Assembly (NCBI RefSeq): GCF_900496975.1
Contig: NZ_UFQC01000010.1
Coordinates: 124,001-188,000, forward strand
Reading direction: 5' to 3'
Source: Achromobacter veterisilvae
Lineage (GTDB): Bacteria; Pseudomonadota; Gammaproteobacteria; Burkholderiales; Burkholderiaceae_B
Length of the DNA stretch: 64,000 nucleotides
Part shown: in pieces, positions 17,302 through 26,824 of the stretch
How positions within the stretch are numbered: position 1 is the first letter of the stretch
How the letters are laid out: every line of letters starts with the position of its first letter
Notes under the pieces: model-generated
What the model was told of the DNA's origin: nothing
The model's input: the letters and a program-made list of their open reading frames with translations, nothing else
The model's database searches: none
Program-made: the position numbers and the translations under genes

Positions 17302-18369
17302 TTAAAGCGCGTATTCGGCCGCCTCTTCGCGCGCGCTGCGGCGCCGCGGCGGCATGCCGGGCAGCGCCGGGCTGGGCATGGCGGCCCCCACCGTGGCGGG
17401 CTGGGCGCCCTGGCTGCGCGCGTAGACGCCGCAGTGGGCGGCGGCGGGGTCGGTTTCGTCGCGGCCGCTCAGCAGCGGGCAGCCCGCGAACAATTCCGCC
17501 ACCCAGTCGGTGAAGGCGCGCACCTTGGGCGAGAGCTGCCGGCTTTGCGGATACAGCACCGAGATCGCCGTGGGGCTGGGCTTCCATTGGGGCAGCACTT
17601 CGATCAGCTCGCCCGATTGCAGGTGCGGCAGCGCCATGTAGCGCGGCACCTGGATCAGGCCGAAACCCTTGAGACCGCAATCCAGGTAGGCGCCGGCCTC
17701 GTTCACGGCCACCGAGCCCTTCATGTCCACTTCCTGGTGCTTGCCGTCCACGTTGAAGTCCCAGGCGCAATTGCGGCCCGTGCGGCTGGAAAAGTAGTGC
17801 ACCGCGTAGTGGTCGCGCAGCGCCTCGATGGTCTGCGGCATGCCGTGGCGCGCCACGTAGGGGGGAGACGCGCAGGTCACGGTCTGCAAGGTGCCGATGC
17901 GGCGCGCGACCAGGCTGGAATCCTCCAGGTCGCCGGCGCGGATCACGCAGTCCACGGCCTCCTGCACCATGTCCACCGGACGGTCGCCCAGGCCCAGCAC
18001 GAGTTCCACGTCGGGGTACTTGTCGTGGAAATCGCACAATGCGGGAATCAGGATCAGCCGCCCGATGCTGGTCGGCACGTCGATGCGCAGCCGGCCCTTC
18101 AGGCGCAGGGCCGCTTCCTGGAAGCAGGCCTCGGTTTCTTCCACGTCCGCGAGGATGCGCACGCAGTGCTGGTAATACCCGGCGCCGTCGGGCGTCAGGC
18201 CGATGCGGCGCGTGGTGCGGTTGAGCAGGCGCACGCCCAGCAGGCGTTCGAGATTCTGGATGATGGTGGTGACGGTGGTGCGCGGAAGCGAGAGGCTGTC
18301 GGCCGCCCGGGTGAAGCTGTTGGCGTCCACAACGCGCACAAACACCTGCATAGCCTGAAAACGGTCCAT
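17302..18369 (-). CDS. LysR-family regulator, divergent from the RND efflux operon
   Basis: 355 residues, about 50 longer than usual for LysR proteins. The N-terminal helix-turn-helix (MDRFQAMQVFVRVVDANSFT, then RTTVTTIIQNLERLLGVRLL) and the substrate-binding domain (about 90-300) are typical. The extra C-terminal tail (about 305-355) is rich in Ala/Pro/Arg and has no recognised domain. Its position, divergent from a MexEF-OprN-like operon, suggests an activator role like MexT in Pseudomonas, though it need not be an orthologue. A LysR-type box lies in the shared gap. Confidence 0.85.
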   Translation of the reverse strand: MDRFQAMQVFVRVVDANSFTRAADSLSLPRTTVTTIIQNLERLLGVRLLNRTTRRIGLTPDGAGYYQHCVRILADVEETEACFQEAALRLKGRLRIDVPTSIGRLILIPALCDFHDKYPDVELVLGLGDRPVDMVQEAVDCVIRAGDLEDSSLVARRIGTLQTVTCASPPYVARHGMPQTIEALRDHYAVHYFSSRTGRNCAWDFNVDGKHQEVDMKGSVAVNEAGAYLDCGLKGFGLIQVPRYMALPHLQSGELIEVLPQWKPSPTAISVLYPQSRQLSPKVRAFTDWVAELFAGCPLLSGRDETDPAAAHCGVYARSQGAQPATVGAAMPSPALPGMPPRRRSAREEAAEYAL

Positions 18370-18745
18370 GGCGACGGTGTCCTTGGGGAATAAGTCAGTG
18401 TGGAAGGAGCATAACCCGATTCCGGCGCGGATTAGTCGTTTTCATCGACTAGTGTTGCCGGAATGTACGGGTTTATCCGCCCCCGTAAAACACTCAAAAT
18501 TCAAACCATCTTGAAGTGCCCTTGCCGCCCGGCGACCCCAAGGGGCATGTCAATCCTCAGAGTCCGGCCACCGCAAAGACCCGCCCCGCCAAGGCGCCTT
18601 TGCCTGGAATAGGCGACCGCATTGGATGCTGCGTCGCAACATACCGGCCCCCGAGGAACGGCATTCCCCCGGCCGCCGCAGCCGCCTTCCGCCCCCAGGC
18701 TCCGGCCAAGCGCGCTTCCGTCCCGACATCACTCAAGGAAACATC
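18370..18745. promoter_or_regulatory. Divergent control region of the LysR gene and RND operon, with a LysR-type box
   Basis: 376 bp without a gene. At 18433-18451 is TAGTCG-N7-CGACTA, a 19-bp inverted repeat of the T-N11-A kind bound by LysR proteins, 64 bp upstream of the LysR start. On the minus strand it reads GTCGAT-N4-AC, part of the published MexT consensus. The long leader to the adaptor gene (about 295 bp beyond the box) shows no other convincing feature. Confidence 0.55.
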
Positions 18746-19942
18746 ATGGTTTCGCGTCATCGTATTGCTGTGCTCGCCGTTTTCGCAGCCGTCATCGCGG
18801 CCGGCGGCGGTTACGCCCTCTTCCGCACCCCCGCCGTGGCCAACGCCGCCCAGGCGCAAAGCGCCCCCGCGGCGACGCCGGTCGAGGTGGCCGAGGTGCT
18901 GAACAAGACCATCGTGGACTGGCAGCGCTATTCCGGCCGCCTGGAAGCCATCGACCGCGTCGACATCCGCCCCCTGGTGTCGGGCACCCTGACCGCCGTG
19001 CACTTCCAGGACGGCAGCATCGTCAAGAAGGGCGACGTGCTCTTCACCATCGACCCGCGCCCCTACGCGGCCGAAGTCGACCGGGCCGCCGCCGCGCTCA
19101 CCGCGGCCAAGGCCCGCGCCTCCTACACCGCCACCGAACTGGCCCGCGGCCAGCGGCTGCTGACCGACAACGCCATCGCCCGCCGCGACTTCGAGGAAAA
19201 GCAGAACGCGGCCCGCGAAGCCGCCGCCAATCTCCAGGGCGCGCAGGCCGCGCTGGACTACGCCCGGCTGAACCTGGGCTACACGCGCATCGAAGCGCCC
19301 GTCGCCGGCCGCGTCTCGCGCGCCGAGGTCACGGTGGGCAACGTGGTGGCCGCCGGCGCCGCGTCGGTGCCGCTGACCACCCTGGTCTCAGTGTCCAAGA
19401 TGTACGCGTCGTTCGACGTGGACGAGCAGACCTTCCTGCGCTACGTGAATCCGGCCCGCAACGACCGCAGCGGCGCCGTTCCGGTCGAACTGGGCCTGGC
19501 GAACGAAGAAGGCTACTCCCGCACGGGCTTCGTGCAATCGGTGGACAACCGCCTGGACGCCACTTCCGGCACCATCCGCGTGCGCGCCGAATTCGACAAC
19601 GCCGACGGCTCGCTCCTGCCCGGGCTGTACGCCCGCGTCCGCCTGGGCGGCAGCGCCCCCCGCGAAGCCGTGCTGATCGATGAACGCGCCATCGGCACCG
19701 ACCAGGACAAGCGCTACGTGCTGGTGCTGGACGACAAGAACCACGCCGTGTACCGCCAGATCAGGCTGGGCGCGAACCAGGAAGGGCTGCGCGTGGTCGA
19801 CTCCGGCCTCGCCGCCGGCGAGCGCATCGTCGTCAACGGCCTGCAGCGCATCCGCCCGGGCGATGCCGTGGCCCCCACCGTCGTCCCGATGGTTGCCGCG
19901 CAGCGCAATCCGGTCAAGACCGCCTCGGCCGCGCTGAACTGA
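18746..19942 (+). CDS. mexE: RND efflux periplasmic adaptor (MexE-like)
   Basis: 398 residues from ATG 18746, which gives a clean N-terminal signal/anchor (MVSRHRIAVLAVFAAVIAAG) preceded by CAAGGAAAC; the open frame extends upstream without such a start. Membrane-fusion-protein layout: lipoyl halves around DIRPLVSGTLTAVHFQDGS and YTRIEAPVAGRVSRAEV, a coiled-coil hairpin between them (about 105-170), then beta-barrel and membrane-proximal domains (DERAIGTDQDKRYVLVLD). It bridges the RND pump and the outer-membrane channel encoded next. No lipobox is visible, so it is probably membrane-anchored by its N-terminal helix. Confidence 0.92.
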   Translation: MVSRHRIAVLAVFAAVIAAGGGYALFRTPAVANAAQAQSAPAATPVEVAEVLNKTIVDWQRYSGRLEAIDRVDIRPLVSGTLTAVHFQDGSIVKKGDVLFTIDPRPYAAEVDRAAAALTAAKARASYTATELARGQRLLTDNAIARRDFEEKQNAAREAAANLQGAQAALDYARLNLGYTRIEAPVAGRVSRAEVTVGNVVAAGAASVPLTTLVSVSKMYASFDVDEQTFLRYVNPARNDRSGAVPVELGLANEEGYSRTGFVQSVDNRLDATSGTIRVRAEFDNADGSLLPGLYARVRLGGSAPREAVLIDERAIGTDQDKRYVLVLDDKNHAVYRQIRLGANQEGLRVVDSGLAAGERIVVNGLQRIRPGDAVAPTVVPMVAAQRNPVKTASAALN

Positions 19943-19960
19943 TCCGCAACGAGAACGTTC

Positions 19961-22900
19961 ATGAATATCTCGAAATTCTTCATCGACCGGCCGATCTTCG
20001 CCGGCGTGCTGTCCATACTGGTGCTGCTGGCGGGCATCCTGGCCATGTTCCAACTGCCCATCTCCGAGTATCCGGAAGTGGTGCCGCCGTCCGTGGTCGT
20101 GCGCGCGCAGTACCCCGGCGCCAACCCCAAGGTCATCGCCGAAACCGTCGCCTCTCCGCTGGAAGAATCCATCAACGGCGTCGAGGACATGCTGTACATG
20201 CAGTCGCAGGCCAATAGCGACGGCAACCTGACCCTGACGGTGAACTTCAAGCTGGGCGTGGACCCGGACAAGGCGCAGCAACTGGTGCAGAACCGCGTGT
20301 CGCAGGCGTTGCCGCGGCTGCCGCCGGACGTGCAGCGCCTGGGCGTCACCACGGCCAAAAGCTCGCCCACGCTGACGCTGGTGGTGCACCTGATTTCGCC
20401 CAACGACCGCTACGACATCACCTACCTGCGCAACTACGCCATCCTGAACGTGAAGGACCGCCTGGCCCGCATCTCGGGCGTGGGCGAAGTGACGGTGTGG
20501 GGCTCGGGCAACTACTCCATGCGCGTCTGGCTGGATCCGCAGAAGGTGGCCCAGCGCGGCATGACGGCCAGCGAAGTGGTGGCCGCCATCCGCGAACAGA
20601 ACGTGCAGGTCGCCGCTGGCGTGATCGGCGCATCGCCCACGCTGGGCGACGTGCCGCTACAGTTGAACGTGAACGCGCGCGGCCGCCTGCAGACCGAGGA
20701 AGAGTTCCGCGACATCATCCTGAAGACCTCGCCGGACGGCGCCGTGACGTACCTGTCCGACGTCGCCCGCGTCGAGCTCGACGCGCAGGAATACGGCCTG
20801 CGCTCGCTGCTGGACAACAAGCAGGCGGTGGGCATGGGCATCATGCAGTCGCCGGGCGCCAACGCGCTGGACGTGTCCACCAAGGTGCGCGCGGCCATGG
20901 CCGAACTGGCGCAGGACTTCCCGCCGGGCGTGGAATACCGCATCGAGTACGACCCCACGCAGTTCGTCAGCGCCAGCATCGAGGCCGTCGTGCACACGCT
21001 GCTGGAGGCGATCGCGCTGGTGGTGCTGGTGGTGATCCTGTTCCTGCAGACCTGGCGCGCGTCCATCATCCCGCTGCTGGCCGTGCCGGTTTCCATCGTG
21101 GGCACCTTCGCGCTGCTCTTGATCTTCGGCTATTCCATCAACGCGCTGTCGCTGTTCGGCATGGTGCTGGCCATCGGCATCGTGGTGGACGACGCCATCG
21201 TGGTGGTGGAAAACGTGGAGCGCAACATCGCCGCCGGGCTGACGCCCCGCGAGGCGACCTACCGCGCCATGCGCGAAGTCAGCGGCCCCATCATCGCCAT
21301 CGCGCTGACCCTGTGCGCGGTGTTCGTGCCGCTGGCCTTCATGACCGGCCTGACCGGGCAGTTCTACAAGCAGTTCGCCATGACCATCGCCATTTCGACG
21401 GTGATCTCGGCCTTCAACTCGCTGACCCTGTCGCCCGCGCTGTCGGCCATCCTGCTCAAGGGCCACCACGACAAACCCGACTGGCTGACCCGCGGCATGA
21501 ACCGCGTGTTCGGGCGCTTCTTCAACTGGTTCAACGACATGTTCGGCCGCGCCTCGGAATCCTACGGCACAGGCGTGTCCGGCGTGATCCGCCGCAAGGC
21601 CGGCGCGATGGGCGTGTACGCGGTGCTGGTGGCCGCCACTCTCGGCGTGTCCTACCTGGTGCCCGGCGGCTTCGTGCCCGCGCAGGACAAGCAGTACCTG
21701 ATCGGATTCACGCAGTTGCCCAACGGCGCCTCGCTGGACCGCACCGAGGCGGTCATCCGCCGCATGAGCGACATCGCGCTGAAAGAACCCGGCGTGCAGA
21801 GCGCCATCGCCTTCCCGGGCCTGTCGATCAACGGTTTCACCAACAGTTCCAGCGCCGGCATCGTTTTCGTGACGCTCAAACCCTTCGGCGAGCGCAAGAG
21901 CGCCGCGCTGTCGGGCGACGCCATCGCGGCCTCGCTGAACCAGAAGTTCGCCGCCATCCAGGACTCGTTCATCGCGGTGTTCCCGCCCCCGCCCGTGATG
22001 GGCCTGGGCACGCTGGGCGGCTTCAAGTTCCAGATCGAGGACCGCGGCGCCGCCGGCTACGCCGAACTGGACAAGGCAAAGGCCGCCTTCCTGGCCAAGG
22101 CCCGCCAGAGGCCCGAACTCGGCCCGGCCTTCTCCAGCTACGAGATCAACGTGCCGCAACTGGACGTGGACCTGGATCGCGTGAAGGCCAAACAGTTGGG
22201 CGTGCCGGTGACGGAAGTCTTCGACACCATGCAGATCTACCTGGGCTCGATGTACGTGAACGACTTCAACCGTTTCGGCCGCGTCTTCCAGGTCCGCGCG
22301 CAGGCCGATGCGCCGTTCCGCGCGCACGCCGACGACATCCTGCAACTGAAGACCCGCAACAACGCCGGCGACATGGTGCCGCTGTCGTCGCTGGTCACGG
22401 TCAAGCAGACCTTCGGCCCGGAGATGGTGGTGCGCTACAACGGCTACACCGCCGCCGACATCAACGGCGGCCCGGCGCCCGGCTATTCGTCCGACCAGGC
22501 ACAGGCCGCGGCCGAACGCGTGGCCGCCGAGACGCTGCCGCGCGGCATGAAGATGGAATGGACCGACCTGACCTACCAGCAGATCCTGGCGGGCAACGCC
22601 GGCCTGTGGGTGTTCCCGATCAGCGTGCTGCTGGTGTTCCTGGTGCTGGCCGCGCTGTATGAAAGCCTGACCCTGCCGCTGGCCGTGATCCTGATCGTGC
22701 CGATGAGCATCCTGGCCGCGCTGACGGGCGTCTACCTGACCGGCAACGACAACAACATCTTCACCCAGATCGGTTTGATGGTGCTGGTGGGGCTGTCGGC
22801 GAAGAACGCGATCCTGATCGTGGAGTTCGCGCGCGAACTGGAAATGAACGGCCGCACGCCGCTGGAAGCCGCCATCGAGGCCAGCCGCCTGCGCCTGCGC

Positions 22901-23176
22901 CCGATCCTGATGACGTCCATCGCGTTCATCATGGGCGTGGTGCCGCTGGTGCTGTCCTCGGGCGCGGGTTCGGAAATGCGCCACGCCATGGGCGTCGCCG
23001 TGTTCTTCGGCATGCTGGGCGTGACCTTGTTCGGCCTGTTCCTGACGCCGGTGTTCTACGTGCTGCTGCGTTCGCTGGGTGGCAAGAAGCTGCACTCGGC
23101 CGCGCCGCACGAGGCCCCCGTCTGCGTGCCGCACCTGGACCCGCACGCGCCGCCCGCCCCGCAGCACAACGCCTGA
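19961..23176 (+). CDS. mexF: RND multidrug efflux pump, MexF-like (HAE1)
   Basis: 1071 residues, full length for a proton-driven HAE1 pump with 12 helices and two large periplasmic loops. The N-terminus MNISKFFIDRPIFAGVLSIL and the stretch EYPEVVPPSVVVRAQYPGAN match the MexF branch closely. The helix 4 motif around LAIGIVVDDAIVVVENVERN carries the proton-relay aspartates. MexF-type pumps export chloramphenicol, quinolones and trimethoprim in Pseudomonas; the same range here is an inference. It sits 18 bp after the adaptor gene and 72 bp before the outer-membrane gene. Confidence 0.94.
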   Translation: MNISKFFIDRPIFAGVLSILVLLAGILAMFQLPISEYPEVVPPSVVVRAQYPGANPKVIAETVASPLEESINGVEDMLYMQSQANSDGNLTLTVNFKLGVDPDKAQQLVQNRVSQALPRLPPDVQRLGVTTAKSSPTLTLVVHLISPNDRYDITYLRNYAILNVKDRLARISGVGEVTVWGSGNYSMRVWLDPQKVAQRGMTASEVVAAIREQNVQVAAGVIGASPTLGDVPLQLNVNARGRLQTEEEFRDIILKTSPDGAVTYLSDVARVELDAQEYGLRSLLDNKQAVGMGIMQSPGANALDVSTKVRAAMAELAQDFPPGVEYRIEYDPTQFVSASIEAVVHTLLEAIALVVLVVILFLQTWRASIIPLLAVPVSIVGTFALLLIFGYSINALSLFGMVLAIGIVVDDAIVVVENVERNIAAGLTPREATYRAMREVSGPIIAIALTLCAVFVPLAFMTGLTGQFYKQFAMTIAISTVISAFNSLTLSPALSAILLKGHHDKPDWLTRGMNRVFGRFFNWFNDMFGRASESYGTGVSGVIRRKAGAMGVYAVLVAATLGVSYLVPGGFVPAQDKQYLIGFTQLPNGASLDRTEAVIRRMSDIALKEPGVQSAIAFPGLSINGFTNSSSAGIVFVTLKPFGERKSAALSGDAIAASLNQKFAAIQDSFIAVFPPPPVMGLGTLGGFKFQIEDRGAAGYAELDKAKAAFLAKARQRPELGPAFSSYEINVPQLDVDLDRVKAKQLGVPVTEVFDTMQIYLGSMYVNDFNRFGRVFQVRAQADAPFRAHADDILQLKTRNNAGDMVPLSSLVTVKQTFGPEMVVRYNGYTAADINGGPAPGYSSDQAQAAAERVAAETLPRGMKMEWTDLTYQQILAGNAGLWVFPISVLLVFLVLAALYESLTLPLAVILIVPMSILAALTGVYLTGNDNNIFTQIGLMVLVGLSAKNAILIVEFARELEMNGRTPLEAAIEASRLRLRPILMTSIAFIMGVVPLVLSSGAGSEMRHAMGVAVFFGMLGVTLFGLFLTPVFYVLLRSLGGKKLHSAAPHEAPVCVPHLDPHAPPAPQHNA

Positions 23177-23200
23177 GCCGGCAGACCGAGAACATAGCCA

Positions 23201-23229
23201 GCGCGTCCCGCCCCGGCGGCGGGACGCGC
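23201..23229 (+). other. Intercistronic hairpin between pump and outer-membrane channel genes
   Basis: Perfect 12-bp arms GCGCGTCCCGCC / GGCGGGACGCGC with a 5-base loop, no T-run. It lies inside the operon, so it more likely sets mRNA stability or partial read-through than full termination. Confidence 0.5.
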
Positions 23230-23248
23230 CACCAAGAGAATAGCCATC

Positions 23249-24727
23249 ATGATCCAAAGACTGACCCGCGGTTCCGCCCTGCTTGCCGTCCTGCTCGCGC
23301 TGGCCGGCTGCGCGGTGGGCCCAACCTACGAACGGCCCTCGGCCGCGGTGCCCGCGGCCTACAAGGAAGCGGCCCTGCCCGCGTCCGAAGCCGGCACCTG
23401 GAAGCCCGCCGAACCCTCGGAAGAGGCGCTGCGCGGCGCCTGGTGGAAGGTGTTCGACGACGAAGGCCTGAACCAGCTCGAAGAAGAAGCCCAGCACGCC
23501 AACCAGAACCTGCAGGCCGCGGCCGCGCGCCTGACCCAGGCGCGGGCGCTGCAACGCGAAGCGCGCTCCGGCTTCTTCCCCACCCTGGACGCCGCCTTCG
23601 GCCCCAACCGCCAGCGTCCTTCCGCCGTGTCGCAAGGCCTGCCGGACGGCACGTCGACCAGCCCCGTCACCACCTGGCGCGCCCAGGGCATGGTGTCGTA
23701 CGAGGCCGACCTGTTCGGACGCGTGGCCTCGACCTTCGATGCCGCCACCGCCGACGCCCAGCAAAGCGAAGCGCTGTACCGCTCGGTGCTGCTGGCGCTG
23801 CAGGCCGACGTCGCCACGACTTACTTCCTGGTCCGCGAACAGGACGCCGAATCGCAGCTCTACCGCCAGACGGTCAAGCTGCGCACGGACACGCTGCAAC
23901 TGATCCAGCGCCGCTACGACGCCGGCGACATCAGCGAACTGGACCTGGCGCGCGCCAAGTCCGAACTGGCCAGCGCGCAATCCGAATCGCTGGGCATCGA
24001 CCGCCGCCGCGCCGCGTCCGAACACGCGCTGGCGGTGCTGCTGGGCCGCGCGCCGTCGGAATTCGCGATGCCGCCGCAGCCGATCCAGAAAGTGGCGCTG
24101 TCGATCCCGGCCGGGCTGCCGTCCGCCCTGCTGGAACGCCGCCCGGATATCGCCGCCGCCGAACGCGCGATGGCGGCGGCCAACGCGCGCGTGGGCGCAG
24201 CCAAGTCCGCGTTCTTCCCGCGCCTGGACATCACCGGCGCCTTCGGCTATGAATCGTCGGACCTGGGCAACCTGTTCCAATGGTCCAGCCGCACCTTCCT
24301 TCTTGGCCCGCTGGTGGGCGCCGCCCTGTCCATGCCCATCTTCGACGGCGGCCGCCGCCAGGCCGGCCTGGACCGGGCCCGCGCCGTCTACGAGGAAGAC
24401 GTCGCCACCTACCGCCAGGCCGTGCTGAACGCCTTCCGCGAAGTGGAAGACAACCTGGCCAACCTGCGCATCCTGGCCGACCAGACCCGCGCCCAGGACG
24501 CCGCCGTCGAATCGGCCGCGCGCGCCGCCAAGCTGTCGCACACGCAGTACCGGGAAGGATCCATCAGCTACCTGGACGTGATCGAAGCCGACCGCAGCGT
24601 GCTATTGCAGCAGCGCGTGGCCGTGCAGTTGAGCGGCGAACAGGCGCGCTCGGCCGTCGGCCTGATCCGCGCGATCGGCGGCGGCTGGGAAAACCCCGTG
24701 CCCGCGGAGCAGGTGGCGGCGAAATGA
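23249..24727 (+). CDS. oprN: Outer-membrane efflux lipoprotein (NodT/OprN type)
   Basis: 492 residues. A lipoprotein signal peptide ends in the lipobox LAGC (MIQRLTRGSALLAVLLALAGC), followed by the usual VGPTYERPSAAVPAAYKEA of this family. Two outer-membrane-efflux repeats follow, about 65-265 and 280-485, each ending in a long periplasmic helix pair. It forms the trimeric TolC-like exit duct for the RND pump. It is the last gene of the operon; the palindrome field starts 49 bp downstream and no separate terminator is evident. Confidence 0.92.
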   Translation: MIQRLTRGSALLAVLLALAGCAVGPTYERPSAAVPAAYKEAALPASEAGTWKPAEPSEEALRGAWWKVFDDEGLNQLEEEAQHANQNLQAAAARLTQARALQREARSGFFPTLDAAFGPNRQRPSAVSQGLPDGTSTSPVTTWRAQGMVSYEADLFGRVASTFDAATADAQQSEALYRSVLLALQADVATTYFLVREQDAESQLYRQTVKLRTDTLQLIQRRYDAGDISELDLARAKSELASAQSESLGIDRRRAASEHALAVLLGRAPSEFAMPPQPIQKVALSIPAGLPSALLERRPDIAAAERAMAAANARVGAAKSAFFPRLDITGAFGYESSDLGNLFQWSSRTFLLGPLVGAALSMPIFDGGRRQAGLDRARAVYEEDVATYRQAVLNAFREVEDNLANLRILADQTRAQDAAVESAARAAKLSHTQYREGSISYLDVIEADRSVLLQQRVAVQLSGEQARSAVGLIRAIGGGWENPVPAEQVAAK

Positions 24728-24775
24728 GTCGGAGTGTCCGGCGCCTGGCACAACACAAAGCCAGGTATAAAGCCA

Positions 24776-25168
24776 GGTGTCAGACACCCCTACGGCAAGC
24801 CGCTTCAACCCCGAAGCAGCGCTTCCCGGGTGTCTGACACCCACCCGCGGCAACAGCATCTTCCCTTGGGTGTCAGACACCCTGGAACATCCCTTCCGCC
24901 CGTACCGCCATCTCATACGGGTGTCAGACACTGGGCCTGCCCCCTTCCGCTCCATGTAAAAACCAGGTGTCAGACACCCGTACGGCAAGCCGCCTCAACC
25001 CCGAAGCAGCGCTTCCCGGGTGTCTGACACCCACCCGCGGCAGCAGCATCTTCCCCCGGGTGTCAGACACCCCGGAACATCCCTTCCACCCGTACCGTCA
25101 GCTCGTACGGGTGTCAGACACTGGACCTACCCCCCTCCGCTCCATGTAAAAGCCAGGTGTCAGACACT
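24776..25168. repeat. Tandem 190-bp duplication carrying nine GGTGTCWGACACY palindromes
   Basis: Core copies start at 24776, 24829, 24869, 24920, 24966, 25019, 25059, 25110 and 25156. The first four recur exactly 190 bp later, and the ninth begins a third unit that is cut short. Three copies (24920, 25110, 25156) end in T instead of C. The spacers differ from those of the 13334-13735 field, although both share the same core. The whole gap 24728-25172 between the outer-membrane channel gene and a convergent membrane protein gene is this field; no gene is evident in it. Confidence 0.9.
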
Positions 25169-25172
25169 CGCC

Positions 25173-25718
25173 CTACCTCTTCCGCTCCATATACCGCCGC
25201 GCCATCTGGTACCCGGCGTACACATAAAACCCGCTGCTATTGAGCACCAGCCAGGCGCCCAGGCCGCCCAGCAGCGCCACCACGGGCCCCACCGCTCGCA
25301 TGTCGCCCTGCGTCCAGGCGATCCCGCCCAGGATGCCGACGGCGACCAGGCCCGCGGCCAGCCGCTTCAGCACCACCAGGCCGAACGCGTGTCCGCCCAT
25401 GAACGCGACCACGCCGATCGCCAGCGCCAGCGCCGTGCCGGCGCAGACCAGCACCAGCGCGAAGGCCGCCGGCGCCGATCCCGCGCCGTGTCGCAGCAGA
25501 TCCAATACCCCGATCCCCACGCCCAGGCCGCCCGTCATCACCAGCACGGCCAGCACCAGCGGCGACCACATGCCCGGCGGCGCGCGGCGCGCATCCATGG
25601 CCGCCACGAAGCGGTGCATCGCCGCCGAAGAGGACGGCTCGTCCTGCCCGGGCAGCGCGGCTTCCAGCCTGCGGCATTGCGCGATCAGCGCGTTCAGGCC
25701 CGCGCGCGGCTGGTCCAT
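25173..25718 (-). CDS. Small membrane protein of unknown function
   Basis: 181 residues from an ATG that overlaps the stop of the upstream LysR gene by one base (TGATG), so the two are translationally coupled. A hydrophilic N-terminus (1-50) is followed by about four hydrophobic helices (around 52-75, 82-108, 115-135 and 140-160) and a basic tail MARRYMERKR. I recognise no family. Coupling to a LysR regulator next to the gentisate operon hints at a transport or sensing accessory, but nothing in the sequence proves it. Confidence 0.7.
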   Translation of the reverse strand: MDQPRAGLNALIAQCRRLEAALPGQDEPSSSAAMHRFVAAMDARRAPPGMWSPLVLAVLVMTGGLGVGIGVLDLLRHGAGSAPAAFALVLVCAGTALALAIGVVAFMGGHAFGLVVLKRLAAGLVAVGILGGIAWTQGDMRAVGPVVALLGGLGAWLVLNSSGFYVYAGYQMARRYMERKR

Positions 25719-26653
25719 CACACCCTCGCGGCGCCCGGCGCATGTTCCGCGACCGTGTTGCGCAGGGCCGCCATGGCCTCCTGCACCGCGATCGGACGGA
25801 ACGGATCCTCGCGCCAGTACATGGCCACCGACCCGAAGCCCGACAGCCGCACGGGAATGACGCGCATGGCCCGCATCTGCGAAAAGCGCAGCGCGGCGCG
25901 ATGCGAGGCCACCCCGATCATGTCGCTGTTGTTGATCAAGGTGAGGTTGATGGTCACCGAGTTGGACTCCACGTGGTCGGGCGGCGGGGCCTGCCCCGCC
26001 GCGGCCAGCGCGGCGTCCACCGCGTTGCGGATGGGCGTGCCCTTGGGCCAGAGGATCCAGCGGTAGGAAAGCAGGTCCTGCCAGGATGGCTGCTCCACCG
26101 CGAACAAAGGATGCCGGGGCCGCGCCACCAGGTGGATGGGCTCCAGGTACAGGGCCTCGAAGCGGATGGCGGGATCGTGGTGCTCGGGCGCGGAACGGCC
26201 CACCACGATGTCCAGGTCGCCCTGCGCCAGTTGCGCCAGCAGATGGTCGGTGGTGCCCTCCACCAGCTTCACGCGCGCCTGCGGCATGCGTTCCAGCAGC
26301 TTCATCACCGCCAGCGGCACCGTGTCCGACGCGGACGCGCCCGACGCGCCGATCACCACCCTGCCGCCGCCGCCCTCGCGCAGCGCCGCCATGTCCGCGC
26401 TGGCGCGGTCCAACTGCGCCTCGACCCGCTGGGCATGGGCGATCAGCACGTCGCCGTGCGGCGTCGGGCGCAGCCCGCGCGCGTGGCGTTCGAACAGCGG
26501 CAGCCCGATGTCGTCTTCCAGATCCTTCAGCCATTTGGACAGGCCCGGCTGCGTGGTGTTGAGCATCGCCGCCGAATGGCTGATGTTGCGGGTCTGGGCC
26601 AGGCTGAGCAGCATTTTCAGATTGCGCAGGCGCAACCGGTGAGTCCAGTCCAT
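25718..26653 (-). CDS. LysR-family regulator, divergent from the gentisate operon
   Basis: 311 residues. N-terminal helix-turn-helix at about 1-65 (LRLRNLKMLLSLAQTRNISH, then LNTTQPGLSKWLKDLEDDIG), effector domain about 90-300. It faces away from gentisate 1,2-dioxygenase with 171 bp between starts, and a LysR-type inverted repeat lies 31 bp before its own start. It is therefore the likely activator of the 3-hydroxybenzoate/gentisate genes, with a pathway intermediate as effector (inferred from position). Confidence 0.87.
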   Translation of the reverse strand: MDWTHRLRLRNLKMLLSLAQTRNISHSAAMLNTTQPGLSKWLKDLEDDIGLPLFERHARGLRPTPHGDVLIAHAQRVEAQLDRASADMAALREGGGGRVVIGASGASASDTVPLAVMKLLERMPQARVKLVEGTTDHLLAQLAQGDLDIVVGRSAPEHHDPAIRFEALYLEPIHLVARPRHPLFAVEQPSWQDLLSYRWILWPKGTPIRNAVDAALAAAGQAPPPDHVESNSVTINLTLINNSDMIGVASHRAALRFSQMRAMRVIPVRLSGFGSVAMYWREDPFRPIAVQEAMAALRNTVAEHAPGAARV

Positions 26654-26683
26654 ACAGGCCCTCGTTTGTCTCGTATGTATATT

Positions 26684-26704
26684 CTTATTGATATGGATAA
26701 TAAG
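26684..26704. promoter_or_regulatory. LysR-type operator between the regulator and the gentisate operon
   Basis: CTTATT-N9-AATAAG, a 21-bp inverted repeat in the only AT-rich part of the divergent gap (about 26680-26725), 31 bp upstream of the regulator start and 121 bp upstream of gentisate dioxygenase. Size, symmetry and place fit a LysR site. Confidence 0.6.
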
Positions 26705-26824
26705 ATAATTTCATTTCAAAACACATAGCTCCGTACGCATAATCGTCTCCACAACAGGATCAGCCGCGAACACGCGGCGGCCACCCGCAGAAGCCGGCGC
26801 CAGCCGGACATTCCGGAGACAAAC

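Noticed and set aside
20657-24541. A 1294-codon open frame antisense to the RND pump and channel genes
   Set aside because: It has no recognisable domain, is extremely His/Gln/Arg-rich and lies wholly opposite two strongly conserved genes; such frames are expected in very GC-rich DNA.
24776-25168. Small ORFs encoding repeated peptides (SDTPTAS/GVRHPG-type)
   Set aside because: These frames merely translate the 190-bp repeat units in several phases; no ribosome-binding site or homologue.
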